Of a stretch of 62,398 nt of DNA, positions 44,218 through 53,225 are shown in pieces; positions within the stretch are counted from its first letter, which is position 1, and every line of letters begins with the position of its first letter. Origin of the DNA: Haloactinopolyspora alba (GTDB lineage Bacteria > Actinomycetota > Actinomycetes > Jiangellales > Jiangellaceae). A program made the translations under genes and the position numbers. A model generated the notes under the pieces. That model was not told where the DNA came from, did no database searches, and saw only the letters and a list, made by a program, of their open reading frames with translations. Location of the stretch: assembly GCF_003014555.1 (NCBI RefSeq), contig NZ_PYGE01000027.1, forward strand, positions 1-62,398, written 5' to 3'.

Positions 44218-45438
44218 ATGCCCGAGGCAGTCATCGTCGCCACCGCGCGCTCACCCATCGGCCGGGCGTTCAAAGGCTCCCTGGTCGACGTCCGGCCGGA
44301 CGACCTGGTCACCTCCACCATCCGGGCAGCGTTGGACACCGTTCCCGCTCTCGACCCCGCGGACGTCGACGACCTCTACGTCGGCTGCGCCGAGCCCCGG
44401 GACGAGCAGGGCGGCAACGTCGCCCGCCGCGTCGCCGTCCAGCTCGGGCTCGACCAGGTGCCGGCTGCCACCGTGAACCGGTTCTGTGCGTCGTCGGTCC
44501 AGACGGCGCGGATGGCCTTCCATGCGATCAAGGCCGGCGAGGGCGACGTGTTCGTCTCCGCCGGCGTCGAGTGCGTGTCGCGGTACGCCGGATTCGGCGG
44601 CGCCGGTGTCGACCCGGCCGAGACGCAGAACCCGCTGTTCGCACCCGCACAGGAGCGCACGGCCCGGTACGCGGAGTCGAACGATCGGTGGCACGATCCG
44701 CGCGAGGACGGGCAGCTTCCCGACATCTACATCCAGATGGGCCAGACGGCCGAGAATGTCGCCACGTCGCAGCAGGTCAGCCGGGCCGACCAGGACGAGT
44801 TCGCGGTTCTGTCGCAGAACCGCGCCGAACGCGCGGTGGCGGACGGGTTCTTCGCCCGCGAGATCGCGCCGGTCACACTGCCCGGCGGCCGGGTGGTCGA
44901 CGCCGACGACGGACCGCGTCCCGGTACCACCCTCGACAAGCTCGCCGCGCTCGAGCCGGCGTTCCGCCCGGGCGGAACGGTCACGGCCGGCAACTGCACA
45001 CCGCTGAACGACGGCGCCGCCGCCGTGGTGATCATGTCGGACGTGCGCGCCAGGCAACTCGGGCTGACGCCGCTGGCACGGATCGTGGCCACTGCCGCGT
45101 CCGCGCTGTCACCGGAGATCATGGGGCTCGGCCCGGTCGAGTCGAGCCGGCGTGTGCTCGACCGGGCCGGCATGACCATCGACGACGTCGATCTGGTCGA
45201 GATCAACGAGGCGTTCGCCGCGCAGGTGGTACCCAGTGCCCGCGCCCTGGGTATCGACCACGACAAGCTGAACGTCCACGGCGGTGCCATCGCGCTCGGG
45301 CATCCGTTCGGGTCCACCGGCGCGAGAATCATGACGACGCTGCTCAACGGGCTGCGCTCCAGGGACGCCACAGTGGGGCTGGAAACCATGTGCGTCGGCG
45401 GCGGGCAGGGCATGGCCGTGCTCATCGAGCGGCTCTGA
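44218..45438 (+). CDS. Acetyl-CoA acetyltransferase (thiolase)
   Basis: A 406-residue thiolase. The nucleophile Cys90 lies in NRFCASS; GHPFGSTGAR carries the catalytic His and CVGGGQG (Cys392) is the second catalytic cysteine. NEAFAAQVVPSA is conserved. It forms or cleaves acetoacetyl-CoA or 3-ketoacyl-CoA. The ATG is preceded by GTGGAGGAGCCCC. It overlaps the convergent small gene at its 3' end by 17 bp. Confidence 0.93.
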   Translation: MPEAVIVATARSPIGRAFKGSLVDVRPDDLVTSTIRAALDTVPALDPADVDDLYVGCAEPRDEQGGNVARRVAVQLGLDQVPAATVNRFCASSVQTARMAFHAIKAGEGDVFVSAGVECVSRYAGFGGAGVDPAETQNPLFAPAQERTARYAESNDRWHDPREDGQLPDIYIQMGQTAENVATSQQVSRADQDEFAVLSQNRAERAVADGFFAREIAPVTLPGGRVVDADDGPRPGTTLDKLAALEPAFRPGGTVTAGNCTPLNDGAAAVVIMSDVRARQLGLTPLARIVATAASALSPEIMGLGPVESSRRVLDRAGMTIDDVDLVEINEAFAAQVVPSARALGIDHDKLNVHGGAIALGHPFGSTGARIMTTLLNGLRSRDATVGLETMCVGGGQGMAVLIERL

Positions 45439-45760
45439 GCAGCTCCTCCCGCAGACACGCCACGGCCTGCCGTGCGGCGGCGACATCCACGTCGCCGCCG
45501 ACGCGTGCGACCTCCAGGACGTCCCGGCCGACGACGGCGACCTGATCGGCGACCGCATGCCCGCCCAGCCGCGGCACCGCGCGCCGCGGCTCACGCTGCG
45601 CGTCCGCCGCGGCGTCGGCGAGCCACTGCGCGAGCGAGTGCGCACACTCCGCCCAGGACGGCGGCGCGGGGTGGGGCGCGAACCCGGCGCCGGATCGGCG
45701 CAGGTCGCGCACCACCCGGTCCAGCTCGCGCCCGAGCCGGTGCACGTCGTCGCTGATCAT
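45422..45760 (-). CDS. Small conserved-looking hypothetical protein
   Basis: A 112-residue helical protein (ISDDVHRLGRELDRVVRDLRRSG, then WAECAHSLAQWLADAAADAQREPRRAVPRLG). No known domain was recognised. ATG 45760 is chosen because a -10 TAGCAT (45773-45768) lies 7 nt before it, implying a leaderless mRNA. Its 3' end overlaps that of the thiolase gene by 17 bp on the opposite strand. Codon use looks coding; function unknown. Confidence 0.65.
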   Translation of the reverse strand: MISDDVHRLGRELDRVVRDLRRSGAGFAPHPAPPSWAECAHSLAQWLADAAADAQREPRRAVPRLGGHAVADQVAVVGRDVLEVARVGGDVDVAAARQAVACLREELLRAAR

Positions 45761-45866
45761 GACCGAGATGCTACGTGCCGATGGTCTTGACGCCGGGGGT
45801 TGTGACTTGGTCTCAACTGCGGCACAGTCGTGATACGAAGCCCTCTCCAGCTTTACGGAGGCAGCC

Positions 45867-46097
45867 ATGAGCCTGAATCACTCCGACGAGACCCATCGCA
45901 ACCTTCTCGCCCGCGTTCCGGGCGTCACCGGGCGAGACCTTCCGGAGTGGTTCGAAGCCTTGGAAGCCGGTCCGTCGTTCCTGCGGTTCGACGACAGGGT
46001 GAGATGGCTGCGCGACGAGCACGGGCTCGCGCACGGCCACGCCACCGCCATCGTGCACGAGCACGACCTGCGTCGCGCCGCACGCTCGTTCCGGTGA
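45867..46097 (+). CDS. DUF4287-like small protein
   Basis: A 76-residue protein: SDETHRNLLARVPGVTGRDLPEWFEALEAG followed by VRWLRDEHGLAHGHATAIVHEHDLRR. The layout (helical, WxxxL and GHxxA motifs) matches DUF4287. GGAGG lies 6 nt before the ATG. Followed by a strong hairpin. Function unknown. Confidence 0.8.
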   Translation: MSLNHSDETHRNLLARVPGVTGRDLPEWFEALEAGPSFLRFDDRVRWLRDEHGLAHGHATAIVHEHDLRRAARSFR

Positions 46098-46125
46098 CAA
46101 GCGCGGAACCCAGCTGAGGTCACCA

Positions 46126-46173
46126 CGCACGTCGGCCCGCCTCTCGAACGTTCGAGGGGCGGGCCGATGTGCG
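46126..46173. terminator. Long hairpin terminator between convergent genes
   Basis: A 23-bp stem with two G-U pairs (46126-46148 with 46151-46173) centred on TTCGAACGTTCGA. It serves the DUF4287 gene and the convergent Bax-inhibitor gene. Confidence 0.85.
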
Positions 46174-46195
46174 TCGACCGGGAGCCGGCCGGGCG

Positions 46196-46996
46196 TCAGT
46201 CGCCGCTTTGCAGGATGGCCAGCAGCCGGAGCATCTCGATGTAGAGCCAGACCAGCGTGACGGTGAGGCCGAAGGCCGCAGTCCACGCGTACTTCGCGGG
46301 CAGGCCGGCCTGCACGCCCTTCTCGATGAAGTCGAAGTCCAGCACCAGCATCACGGCAGCCAGCCCGACGGCGAACAGGCCGATCAGGATGCCGAAGATG
46401 CCGTCACGGAAACCGAAGGTGCCATCGGCGAAGCCGAACATCTGCGCCAGCAGGTTCACCACGACGAAGACCGCGTAGCCGCCGAGCGCGATCATGGCGC
46501 CGCGGCGGAACTTCGGCGTGACCCGAACCTTGCCGCTGCGGTAGGCGAACAACGCCGCCGCGAACACACCGAGCGTGCCGAGGACCGCCTGCGCGACGAT
46601 GCCGTCGAGCTGCGCCCCGCCGATCTCGGTGTTTTCGAACATGAAGCTGATACCGCCGAGGAACAGGCCCTCGAAGGCCGCGTACGCCAGGATCAGCGCG
46701 GGCGTCGGGTTCCGCTTGAACGCGTTGACCAGGCCGAGCACCAGCCCGACGATCAACCCGACCATGGCGAACTGCGGGTTCAACCAGCCGACGACCGCGC
46801 CGGCCAACAGCACGCCGAAGGTGATACCGGTCTTGACGACGACGTCGTCGTAGGTCATGCGCCCGGTCTGGGTGGGCGTCGCCGACGGAGCGGCGTACAT
46901 GTTCTGAAGTTCGTCAGCACTCGGCGCAGCGACGTCCGCGGCCTGCCGGCTGTTGAAACCGACGGCCCGGCCGAACACCGGGTTCTTGCTCTGCAT
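46196..46996 (-). CDS. Bax inhibitor-1/YccA family membrane protein
   Basis: A 266-residue protein with about seven membrane helices. The cytosolic N-terminus (about 1-60) precedes MTYDDVVVKTGITFGVLLAGAVVGW; conserved acids occur in FDFIEKGV near the C-terminus, a motif of pH-sensing Ca2+ leak channels of the BI-1 family. GGAGGAG stands just before ATG 46996. The 202-bp gap upstream shows no gene and holds promoters for this and the divergent DUF3352 gene. Confidence 0.9.
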   Translation of the reverse strand: MQSKNPVFGRAVGFNSRQAADVAAPSADELQNMYAAPSATPTQTGRMTYDDVVVKTGITFGVLLAGAVVGWLNPQFAMVGLIVGLVLGLVNAFKRNPTPALILAYAAFEGLFLGGISFMFENTEIGGAQLDGIVAQAVLGTLGVFAAALFAYRSGKVRVTPKFRRGAMIALGGYAVFVVVNLLAQMFGFADGTFGFRDGIFGILIGLFAVGLAAVMLVLDFDFIEKGVQAGLPAKYAWTAAFGLTVTLVWLYIEMLRLLAILQSGD

Positions 46997-47198
46997 CGCA
47001 CTCCTCCAACGCCCACCAACGGGCGGTTCAGTCACGTGCTCCAAGTCTACTGATCACGGCCCCGCATGACGACTCCCGGCCCCGGGAGCAGCGGTGCCTT
47101 TCGCGCCAGGGGCCGTGCGTATATCCTCCGCTACCCTGTGCCGCACGCCAAGGACGCGACCGCAACAGGCTCATCACGATGAATACGAGAGGTTCAGC

Positions 47199-48872
47199 AT
47201 GTCGAATCCGGGTCCGCCACCGGGTCCGCCCGAAGACAGCAGGGAGACGTCCGAACCCGCTGCCGTGCCGCCACCCCCGCCTCCGGCGGACGCGGCGCCG
47301 GCGGAGTCCGGCGCACGCCCACCCCGGCGCCGCCGGGGCGTGCTCGTCGGCGTGCTCGCTGCCGTCGTCCTCCTGCTGATCCCGGGTGGGGTCTTCGCCT
47401 GGAGAGCGCTGGACGGCGGCGGACCGCAACCGCACGACGTGCTTCCCGCGGAGGCGATCGGCTACCTCCGGGTCGACATGGACCCGTCCGCCGAGCAGAA
47501 GATCGACGCGTTCCGGTTCCTGCAGAACTTCCCGACCCTCAGCGAGGCCACCGGCATCACCGAGGACGATCAGGACCTGCGCGAGCTGCTGTTCGACCGG
47601 TTCGCCGAGTCGACCGGCTGTGAGCTGAGCTTCGCCGACGAGGTCGAGCCGTGGCTCGGCCACCGTGTGGGCGGCGCGGTGCTGCCCCCGGGGTCCGAGG
47701 GCGAGGCGCCCGGGTTCGCCCTCGCGCTGCAGACCGACGACGAGCAGGCCGCACGCGACGCGTTCGACACCGCCCTCGGCTGCGGCGACGCGAGCGGAAG
47801 CGTCGGCATGTCCTATGCCGACGGGTACCTGATCCTCGCCGAAACGCAGGAGAACGCCGACCGCTACGCGAACGACGCGCAGGAGTCCTCGCTCAGCGAC
47901 AACGAGGAGTTCAGCGAGGCCATGAACCACCTCGGCGACCCCGGCATCGCCTCCGTGTGGATCTCCGGCTCCGGGATGTACGACGCGTTCGGCGAGGCCT
48001 TCTCCCCCGGTGCCCTCGGCAGTGCCGGGCCGTTGCCCGGGGACGAGGCGCTGCCCGGTGAAGGAGGGCTCCCGCAGGCACCCGACGTCGGGGCGATGGT
48101 CGACGACAGCTACCGCAGCGTGGCGGCCGCGTTCCGGTTCGACGCCGACTACGCCGAGATCGCCACCGTGACCACCGGCGACGCGTACAAGGAGCTCGAC
48201 ACCGGCGGCGTGAACGCGGACGTGCCCGAGGACACCAGCTTGCTGTTCGGCCTGGCCGGTGGCAACGAGCTGGTCACCGAGAACTGGGACCTGGTCACCG
48301 AGGCGTATCCGGACGCCTCGGCGGACATCGACGAGTTCACCCAGCAGACCGGGCTGGCGCTGCCCGAGGACCTCGGTACGTTGCTCGGCGACAGCCTCGT
48401 CGTCGCCGTGGACGGCAGCGACCTCGACCTGCAGGCGATCGCGCAGGAGGATCTGTCCTCACTGAACGCCGGCGTCAAGGTCGACACCGACGTCGAGGCG
48501 TTCGGTGACGTCTGGTCCACGGTCGAGGATCTGGCCACCCAGGCGGGCCAGTCCCTGGACGGGCTGCCGGTGCAGGAGACCGACGACGGCTACATCGTCG
48601 CGACCAGCGACGACTACGCCTCGAGGCTGAGCGAGGACGGCTCGCTGGGTGAGTCCGACGCCTACACGTCGGCGGTGGCCGACGCCGAGGAGGCGGACGC
48701 GGCGCTGTATCTCGACCTGAACGTGATCGAGGACGACATCCTCGACGGCCTGGCCGACCAGGGGCTCGGCGACAACGAGCTCGAGTCGCTGCGCGCGCTG
48801 CGTTCGCTCGGCCTGTCGGCCCGGTCGCACGACGGGTACGCCGTCACGACACTGCGGGTCAGCGCGGAGTGA
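47199..48872 (+). CDS. DUF3352 membrane-anchored protein
   Basis: A 557-residue protein. The N-terminus is a Pro-rich cytoplasmic tail (about 1-45), then one transmembrane helix (RRGVLVGVLAAVVLLLIPGGVFAW) and a large acidic extracytoplasmic domain (PAEAIGYLRVDMDPSAEQKIDAFRFLQNFP) typical of DUF3352. Strong negative charge suggests an outside location or salt adaptation. GAGAGG precedes ATG 47199. Function unknown. A perfect TGATCA palindrome follows the stop. Confidence 0.85.
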   Translation: MSNPGPPPGPPEDSRETSEPAAVPPPPPPADAAPAESGARPPRRRRGVLVGVLAAVVLLLIPGGVFAWRALDGGGPQPHDVLPAEAIGYLRVDMDPSAEQKIDAFRFLQNFPTLSEATGITEDDQDLRELLFDRFAESTGCELSFADEVEPWLGHRVGGAVLPPGSEGEAPGFALALQTDDEQAARDAFDTALGCGDASGSVGMSYADGYLILAETQENADRYANDAQESSLSDNEEFSEAMNHLGDPGIASVWISGSGMYDAFGEAFSPGALGSAGPLPGDEALPGEGGLPQAPDVGAMVDDSYRSVAAAFRFDADYAEIATVTTGDAYKELDTGGVNADVPEDTSLLFGLAGGNELVTENWDLVTEAYPDASADIDEFTQQTGLALPEDLGTLLGDSLVVAVDGSDLDLQAIAQEDLSSLNAGVKVDTDVEAFGDVWSTVEDLATQAGQSLDGLPVQETDDGYIVATSDDYASRLSEDGSLGESDAYTSAVADAEEADAALYLDLNVIEDDILDGLADQGLGDNELESLRALRSLGLSARSHDGYAVTTLRVSAE

Positions 48873-48886
48873 CCCCGGCCCGCCCG

Positions 48887-48935
48887 TGATCATCGGCACT
48901 TTCCGGCCTGTGTGGCCGGAAAGTGCCGATGATCA
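48887..48935. repeat. 49-nt perfect palindrome, TGATCA family (copy C)
   Basis: TGATCATCGGCACTTTCCGG (48887-48906) and its exact inverse (48916-48935), with CC/GG pairs extending the stem into the loop. Located between convergent DUF3352 and subtilase genes. Confidence 0.9.
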
Positions 48936-48956
48936 TGGGGACGGGGACGACGGCGT

Positions 48957-51900
48957 TCAGCCGGGCATGCCGATCCTCCATGCGCGGTCGATGCGCTGGG
49001 TCATGCTGTTGCCGTCGGCGTCGGTCACGGTGACCCGCACCGTCGCGAACCCCGGCTCGGGCGACGCGGGCACGGTGGCGGCGAACCGCCCCTCACCGAC
49101 CGCTTCGACCGGCACCTCGGTCCAGCTCGCGCCGTCGTCGAACGACACCTCGACCGACGTGTCGAACCCGCCGGGCCCGGTCGCCTCGGGCTGGTACTCC
49201 GGCCCCACGACCAGCGGGTACGACTCGCCCACGGGCACCTGGTTGTACGCGCCGGTGTCGAGTTCGTAGTCCGCCTGCACCAGCGGCAGCACCGTCCGCT
49301 CCTCGCCGGTGCGCTGGGAGCGGAAGCGCCAGGTGGTGTCCGTGGCGACCGACGTCTCCTTCCAGTTGCGCGAGCCGCTGTCGACCTGCAGCCGCAGCGC
49401 GTACTGCGCGTCGCCGGGCGGGACCGTGTACTGCGCCTCGGACCAGTCGGACCGGCCGACCAGCTCGCCGTCGCGGCGCAGCGTCAGCTCCGACACGTCG
49501 CCGAGCTGCTGCTGGATCGACCCGTGCAGGGTCCCGTTGCCGTAGCGGTAGTGCGGCATCGAGATCCGGATCGCGTCGGTGAACCGGGCCACCGGCATCC
49601 CCCGCCGCTGCGATCCGGTGATCGCCGGCACCCCCGGCCGCACCAGCGGACCCCACCACTGCTGGTGGTAGGTCTCGCCCGCTTCGTACGACCGGACCTG
49701 CGAGTTGGTCCAGTACATGTTGAGGAACATTCCGTGCGGCTGGCCGAAGCGTCGCCACTCGACACCTTCGGTGCTGACGTACTCGGTACGTTGCACCGGC
49801 CCGTTACGCCATGTCGACAGGGTCATGCCGACGGTCGTGCCGTCCAGGAACGGCACCCACGACTCCCTGCGGCCCTGGTCCGCGGCGTCCTCGTGGTAGT
49901 CCGACTCCACGGTCGCCAGCGGCAACTCGGCGGCGTCGTACACCTTCCCGGCGGGCAACGCCCCGGATTCGTTCAGGAACAGCTCGTAGCTGTAGGTCGA
50001 GTCGGGGATCGCCGACATGTCCACGCGCGCGTCCGGGTCCGCCGCCAGCGCCGAGCGCAGCGCCGCGCCGGTCGAGCGCCGCACCGTGTACGTGGGGAAC
50101 GTGCTCGGCCACGCCGTGGTCGACCACACACCCGGCCGGTCACTGGCCACCACCAGCAGCTCCGCGCCCGCCGCCGCGGCCGCCTCGCTGATGGAGAACA
50201 GGTCGCCGTCGGCGGGCCGGTCCGCGAGCGCGACGGCCCCCTCGACGTCGGCACGCTCGAAGTCGGCGGGCGTGCCCGCGCCGACGTCGACGACGCGCAG
50301 CTGCTTGTCGCCGACATAGGGGTGTCCTGTGGTCGCCAGCAGTGGCGTCACCACACTCGAGCCGCCGGTCCCGTCCGGAATGCCGACGGTCATCAGCGGC
50401 TCGACCAGGTGCCACCCTGTCCACAGGGCGAACTCTCCGGTCTCGGCCCCGTCGCTGGGCAGCACGGACAGCCGGTCGCCGTTGGCGCCGGCAGTCAGCT
50501 TCGACGTCAGCGTCTCCGACCCGATCGAGCGCCGCCAGAGCAGTTCGACGTTGTCCATCAGCGTCTTGCGGGGTGTCTCGACCGTCATCGGTTCCGCCTC
50601 GCGGACGTCGTAGTTCAGCGACACGTCCTCGTCGATCTCCAGCTCCGGCTCGCCGGCCACCGTCAGGCCGGCCGTCGCGTCACCGACCGCCGGTGTCCGG
50701 ATCGCCGTCATGACGCTGTAGTCGCCCTCCGGGACCTCGACGCTCACCTCGCCGTCGGACAGGAAGACGCGCCGGTGCTCCCAGGTGTCGATGTTGACCA
50801 CCTCGACGGGCCCGCCGGCCGGTTGCCCGTGGGCGTCGACGGCCTCGACGGTCAGGGTGTGGCTCGGCGGGACGATGACCGCCGAGGCGACGGTCCGGGT
50901 GATCGGGGCACGCCCGCGGACGTCACGGGCGACGACGTGACCCTCGTACTCCCCCGGCACCGCTCCGTTCGGCGAGACCCGGACCTCGGCCGTCGCGGAG
51001 CCACCGGCCGGGATGGACAGCACCCGCGGCGAGAAGCGCACCAGCGGGCGCCCGCTCCCGTCCGGGCCGACGCGGCTCAGGTCGGCGGACAGCCGCAGCG
51101 TGACACGGCTGTCGGTCGGGTTCGTGTAGGTCAGCGACGAGGTGGTGGCGTCACCGTCGTGCGGGATCCGCCCGACCGACAGCGACCCGGACCCGACGGT
51201 CACCGACTCGCGCAGTGCAGCCGAAACGTCCAGGCGCCCGGCCCCCTGGAAGCTGATCGGCTCGCCGTCCAGCGGCTCGCTGGAGGACACCAGGCGCGCC
51301 TTCAGTTCGCCGGCGTCCCAGTCCTCGTGCCGCTGGGCCAGCACCGCCGCGGCACCCGCGACGTGCGGCGTGGCCATCGAGGTGCCGTTCAGCGACGTGT
51401 AGTGCTCGTCGATCAGATTGCCCAGGGACGTGCCGCCCGCACGCGCGGCGACGATGCCGACGCCCGGCGCCACGATCTCGGGCTTGATCGCGCCGTCGCC
51501 GATCCGCGGCCCACGCGAGGAGAACCACGCCGGCTGGTCGGACTTGTCCACCGCACCGACCGTCAGCGCCACGTCGGCCGCGCCCGGCGAGCCGACGGTC
51601 CCCTCCGCCGGTCCGCTGTTGCCCGCTGCGACGACGAACAGCACGCCGGAGCTCGCGGTCAGCCGGTCCACGGCCAGGCTGAGCGGGTCGGTCCCGTCAC
51701 TGGCGAGCCGGCTGCCGATACTCATGTTGACGACGTCGGCGCCCTGCTCGACGGCCCACTCCATCGCGGCGATGATCTCCGCCTCGTAGCCGGAGCCGCT
51801 GTCGTCGAGCACCTTGCCGACCAGCAGGTCGGCCCCCGGGGCGACGCCGCGCAGCCGGCCGTCCGACGCGGCGCCGGTGCCCGCGATCGTCGAGGCCACG

Positions 51901-52856
51901 TGCGTGCCGTGCCCGTTGCCGTCCACCACCGTGTCAGTGCCGTCACCAGCGGTGAAGTCCTCGCTGCCGACGACCTGCCCGCGCAGGTCCGGATGGTCCG
52001 GGTCGTAGCCGGAGTCCAGCACCGCGACGTCGACACCGGTGCCGTCGAAGCCGGCCTCCCACGCCTGCGGCGCGCCCACCTGCGGCACGCTCTCGTCGAG
52101 AGCGGCCTCGACGCGACCGTTCAGCCAGACCCGGTCCGCGCCGGCGAGTTCCGCCGTAGCCCCGTCGTCGACCATCGGCGCCGGACCGCGCAGGTGCTGC
52201 CACACCGAGCGCGCCGTGTCCTTGTCCGCGACCATCGAGACCGCGTCCACGCTCGGCAGCCGGCGCTCGACCCGTGCGCCGTTCGGAGCGCTGAACGTCG
52301 ACGGCCCCTCGGGCGTGTCCACGACCAGCGGCAGCTGCTTGGTCGCAGCGTCGTGGTAACCCTGCCGCACCAACGACGTCACGTTGAACAACCTGTCGTC
52401 CAGGGCGCCGGACGCCAGGTAAGGCGTCACCTCGGCCGGCACCACGTGGACGTCACCGTCTTGCTCGACGATCCGCGGTTCACGTCCCGTGTCGCCGCGC
52501 GGGGCGTTCACGAGCGAGGCGTTCTGGCGCCCGTCGGCGGTCACGTGCAGCGCCACCACGTCGCCGGTCAGCAGCGTGACCCGGTAATCCCCGGGCGCGA
52601 TGCCGGCGGCGCCGGACGAGGGCGCGGGACCGTCCGGCGCCTGCTTCGCCGGGCTCGTGGCAGAAGGCGTGGCAGGGCCGGTAGCAGGGTTGGAGGTCGG
52701 CGTGGTGGTCGCCGGCGCGCCGCTCGCGGCGGGACCGACGGCGGACGCCGCGGGGCCGACGGCGGCGGCCGCGGCCAGGGCGGCGGCCGTCACCAGGGTC
52801 GGCAGCAACCGGCGCGATGACGCGACGCCGTTTCGGTTCAAGGGTGGACAACGCAT
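48957..52856 (-). CDS. Large secreted subtilisin-like serine protease (S8)
   Basis: A 1299-residue exoprotein. The signal peptide (about 1-38, SSRRLLPTLVTAAALAAAAAV) leads to an Ala/Pro/Thr-rich linker and a propeptide (about 85-245). The S8 domain (about 255-560) has Asp281 (AVLDSGYDPDHPDL), His316 (GNGHGTHVA), the oxyanion Asn413 (AAGNSG) and Ser493 (NGTSMATPHVAG). A long C-terminal beta-sandwich region of about 700 residues follows with no membrane anchor. It degrades extracellular protein. ATG 52856 is fixed by GGAGG at 5 nt. Confidence 0.93.
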   Translation of the reverse strand: MRCPPLNRNGVASSRRLLPTLVTAAALAAAAAVGPAASAVGPAASGAPATTTPTSNPATGPATPSATSPAKQAPDGPAPSSGAAGIAPGDYRVTLLTGDVVALHVTADGRQNASLVNAPRGDTGREPRIVEQDGDVHVVPAEVTPYLASGALDDRLFNVTSLVRQGYHDAATKQLPLVVDTPEGPSTFSAPNGARVERRLPSVDAVSMVADKDTARSVWQHLRGPAPMVDDGATAELAGADRVWLNGRVEAALDESVPQVGAPQAWEAGFDGTGVDVAVLDSGYDPDHPDLRGQVVGSEDFTAGDGTDTVVDGNGHGTHVASTIAGTGAASDGRLRGVAPGADLLVGKVLDDSGSGYEAEIIAAMEWAVEQGADVVNMSIGSRLASDGTDPLSLAVDRLTASSGVLFVVAAGNSGPAEGTVGSPGAADVALTVGAVDKSDQPAWFSSRGPRIGDGAIKPEIVAPGVGIVAARAGGTSLGNLIDEHYTSLNGTSMATPHVAGAAAVLAQRHEDWDAGELKARLVSSSEPLDGEPISFQGAGRLDVSAALRESVTVGSGSLSVGRIPHDGDATTSSLTYTNPTDSRVTLRLSADLSRVGPDGSGRPLVRFSPRVLSIPAGGSATAEVRVSPNGAVPGEYEGHVVARDVRGRAPITRTVASAVIVPPSHTLTVEAVDAHGQPAGGPVEVVNIDTWEHRRVFLSDGEVSVEVPEGDYSVMTAIRTPAVGDATAGLTVAGEPELEIDEDVSLNYDVREAEPMTVETPRKTLMDNVELLWRRSIGSETLTSKLTAGANGDRLSVLPSDGAETGEFALWTGWHLVEPLMTVGIPDGTGGSSVVTPLLATTGHPYVGDKQLRVVDVGAGTPADFERADVEGAVALADRPADGDLFSISEAAAAAGAELLVVASDRPGVWSTTAWPSTFPTYTVRRSTGAALRSALAADPDARVDMSAIPDSTYSYELFLNESGALPAGKVYDAAELPLATVESDYHEDAADQGRRESWVPFLDGTTVGMTLSTWRNGPVQRTEYVSTEGVEWRRFGQPHGMFLNMYWTNSQVRSYEAGETYHQQWWGPLVRPGVPAITGSQRRGMPVARFTDAIRISMPHYRYGNGTLHGSIQQQLGDVSELTLRRDGELVGRSDWSEAQYTVPPGDAQYALRLQVDSGSRNWKETSVATDTTWRFRSQRTGEERTVLPLVQADYELDTGAYNQVPVGESYPLVVGPEYQPEATGPGGFDTSVEVSFDDGASWTEVPVEAVGEGRFAATVPASPEPGFATVRVTVTDADGNSMTQRIDRAWRIGMPG

Positions 52857-53019
52857 GTGATCCTCCGGCAGTCGAGCACGGACATCCCCGGAGCACACTG
52901 TGGCCGTATCTCACCGAACGTAGCGATTGAGCGGATCACCCATTTTTGCGGCCCCCACCCACTGGTCGTCATCACGGCGAGGCCGCCTGCTGGCTCGGCG
53001 GACGCAGTGCGAAACGTCG

Positions 53020-53178
53020 TCAGAGTGGTTCCCACCGTTCGCCGACGTCGTCGGCCACCGGCGCCTCCGGGCCCGACGGTTCCGGCGCGGCGTCCTCGTG
53101 CTCCAGCCCGGACTCACCCGGCTCCGGCGCGAGCTCCGCAGGCGTCGTCGGCTGGTCCGGATCTCCTGCATTCCCCAT
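53020..53178 (-). CDS. Short acidic protein downstream of the LAL regulator
   Basis: A 52-residue, Pro/Glu-rich, disordered-looking protein (GNAGDPDQPTTPAELAPEPGESGLEHED, ending GERWEPL). It starts 47 bp after the LuxR-type gene on the same strand. The ribosome-binding site is weak and the composition could arise by chance, so it is tentative. Function unknown. The 163-bp region 52857-53019 between it and the subtilase holds no gene and should contain the subtilase promoter. Confidence 0.4.
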   Translation of the reverse strand: MGNAGDPDQPTTPAELAPEPGESGLEHEDAAPEPSGPEAPVADDVGERWEPL

Positions 53179-53225
53179 GGCCACCCACCATCCGGTGGAT
53201 CGCGGTCGCGTTGCGAGTGGGTGGA

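Noticed and set aside
49524-52820. 1098-codon plus-strand frame across the subtilase gene
   Set aside because: Antisense shadow of a gene with a complete catalytic triad and signal peptide; its translation shows no domain.
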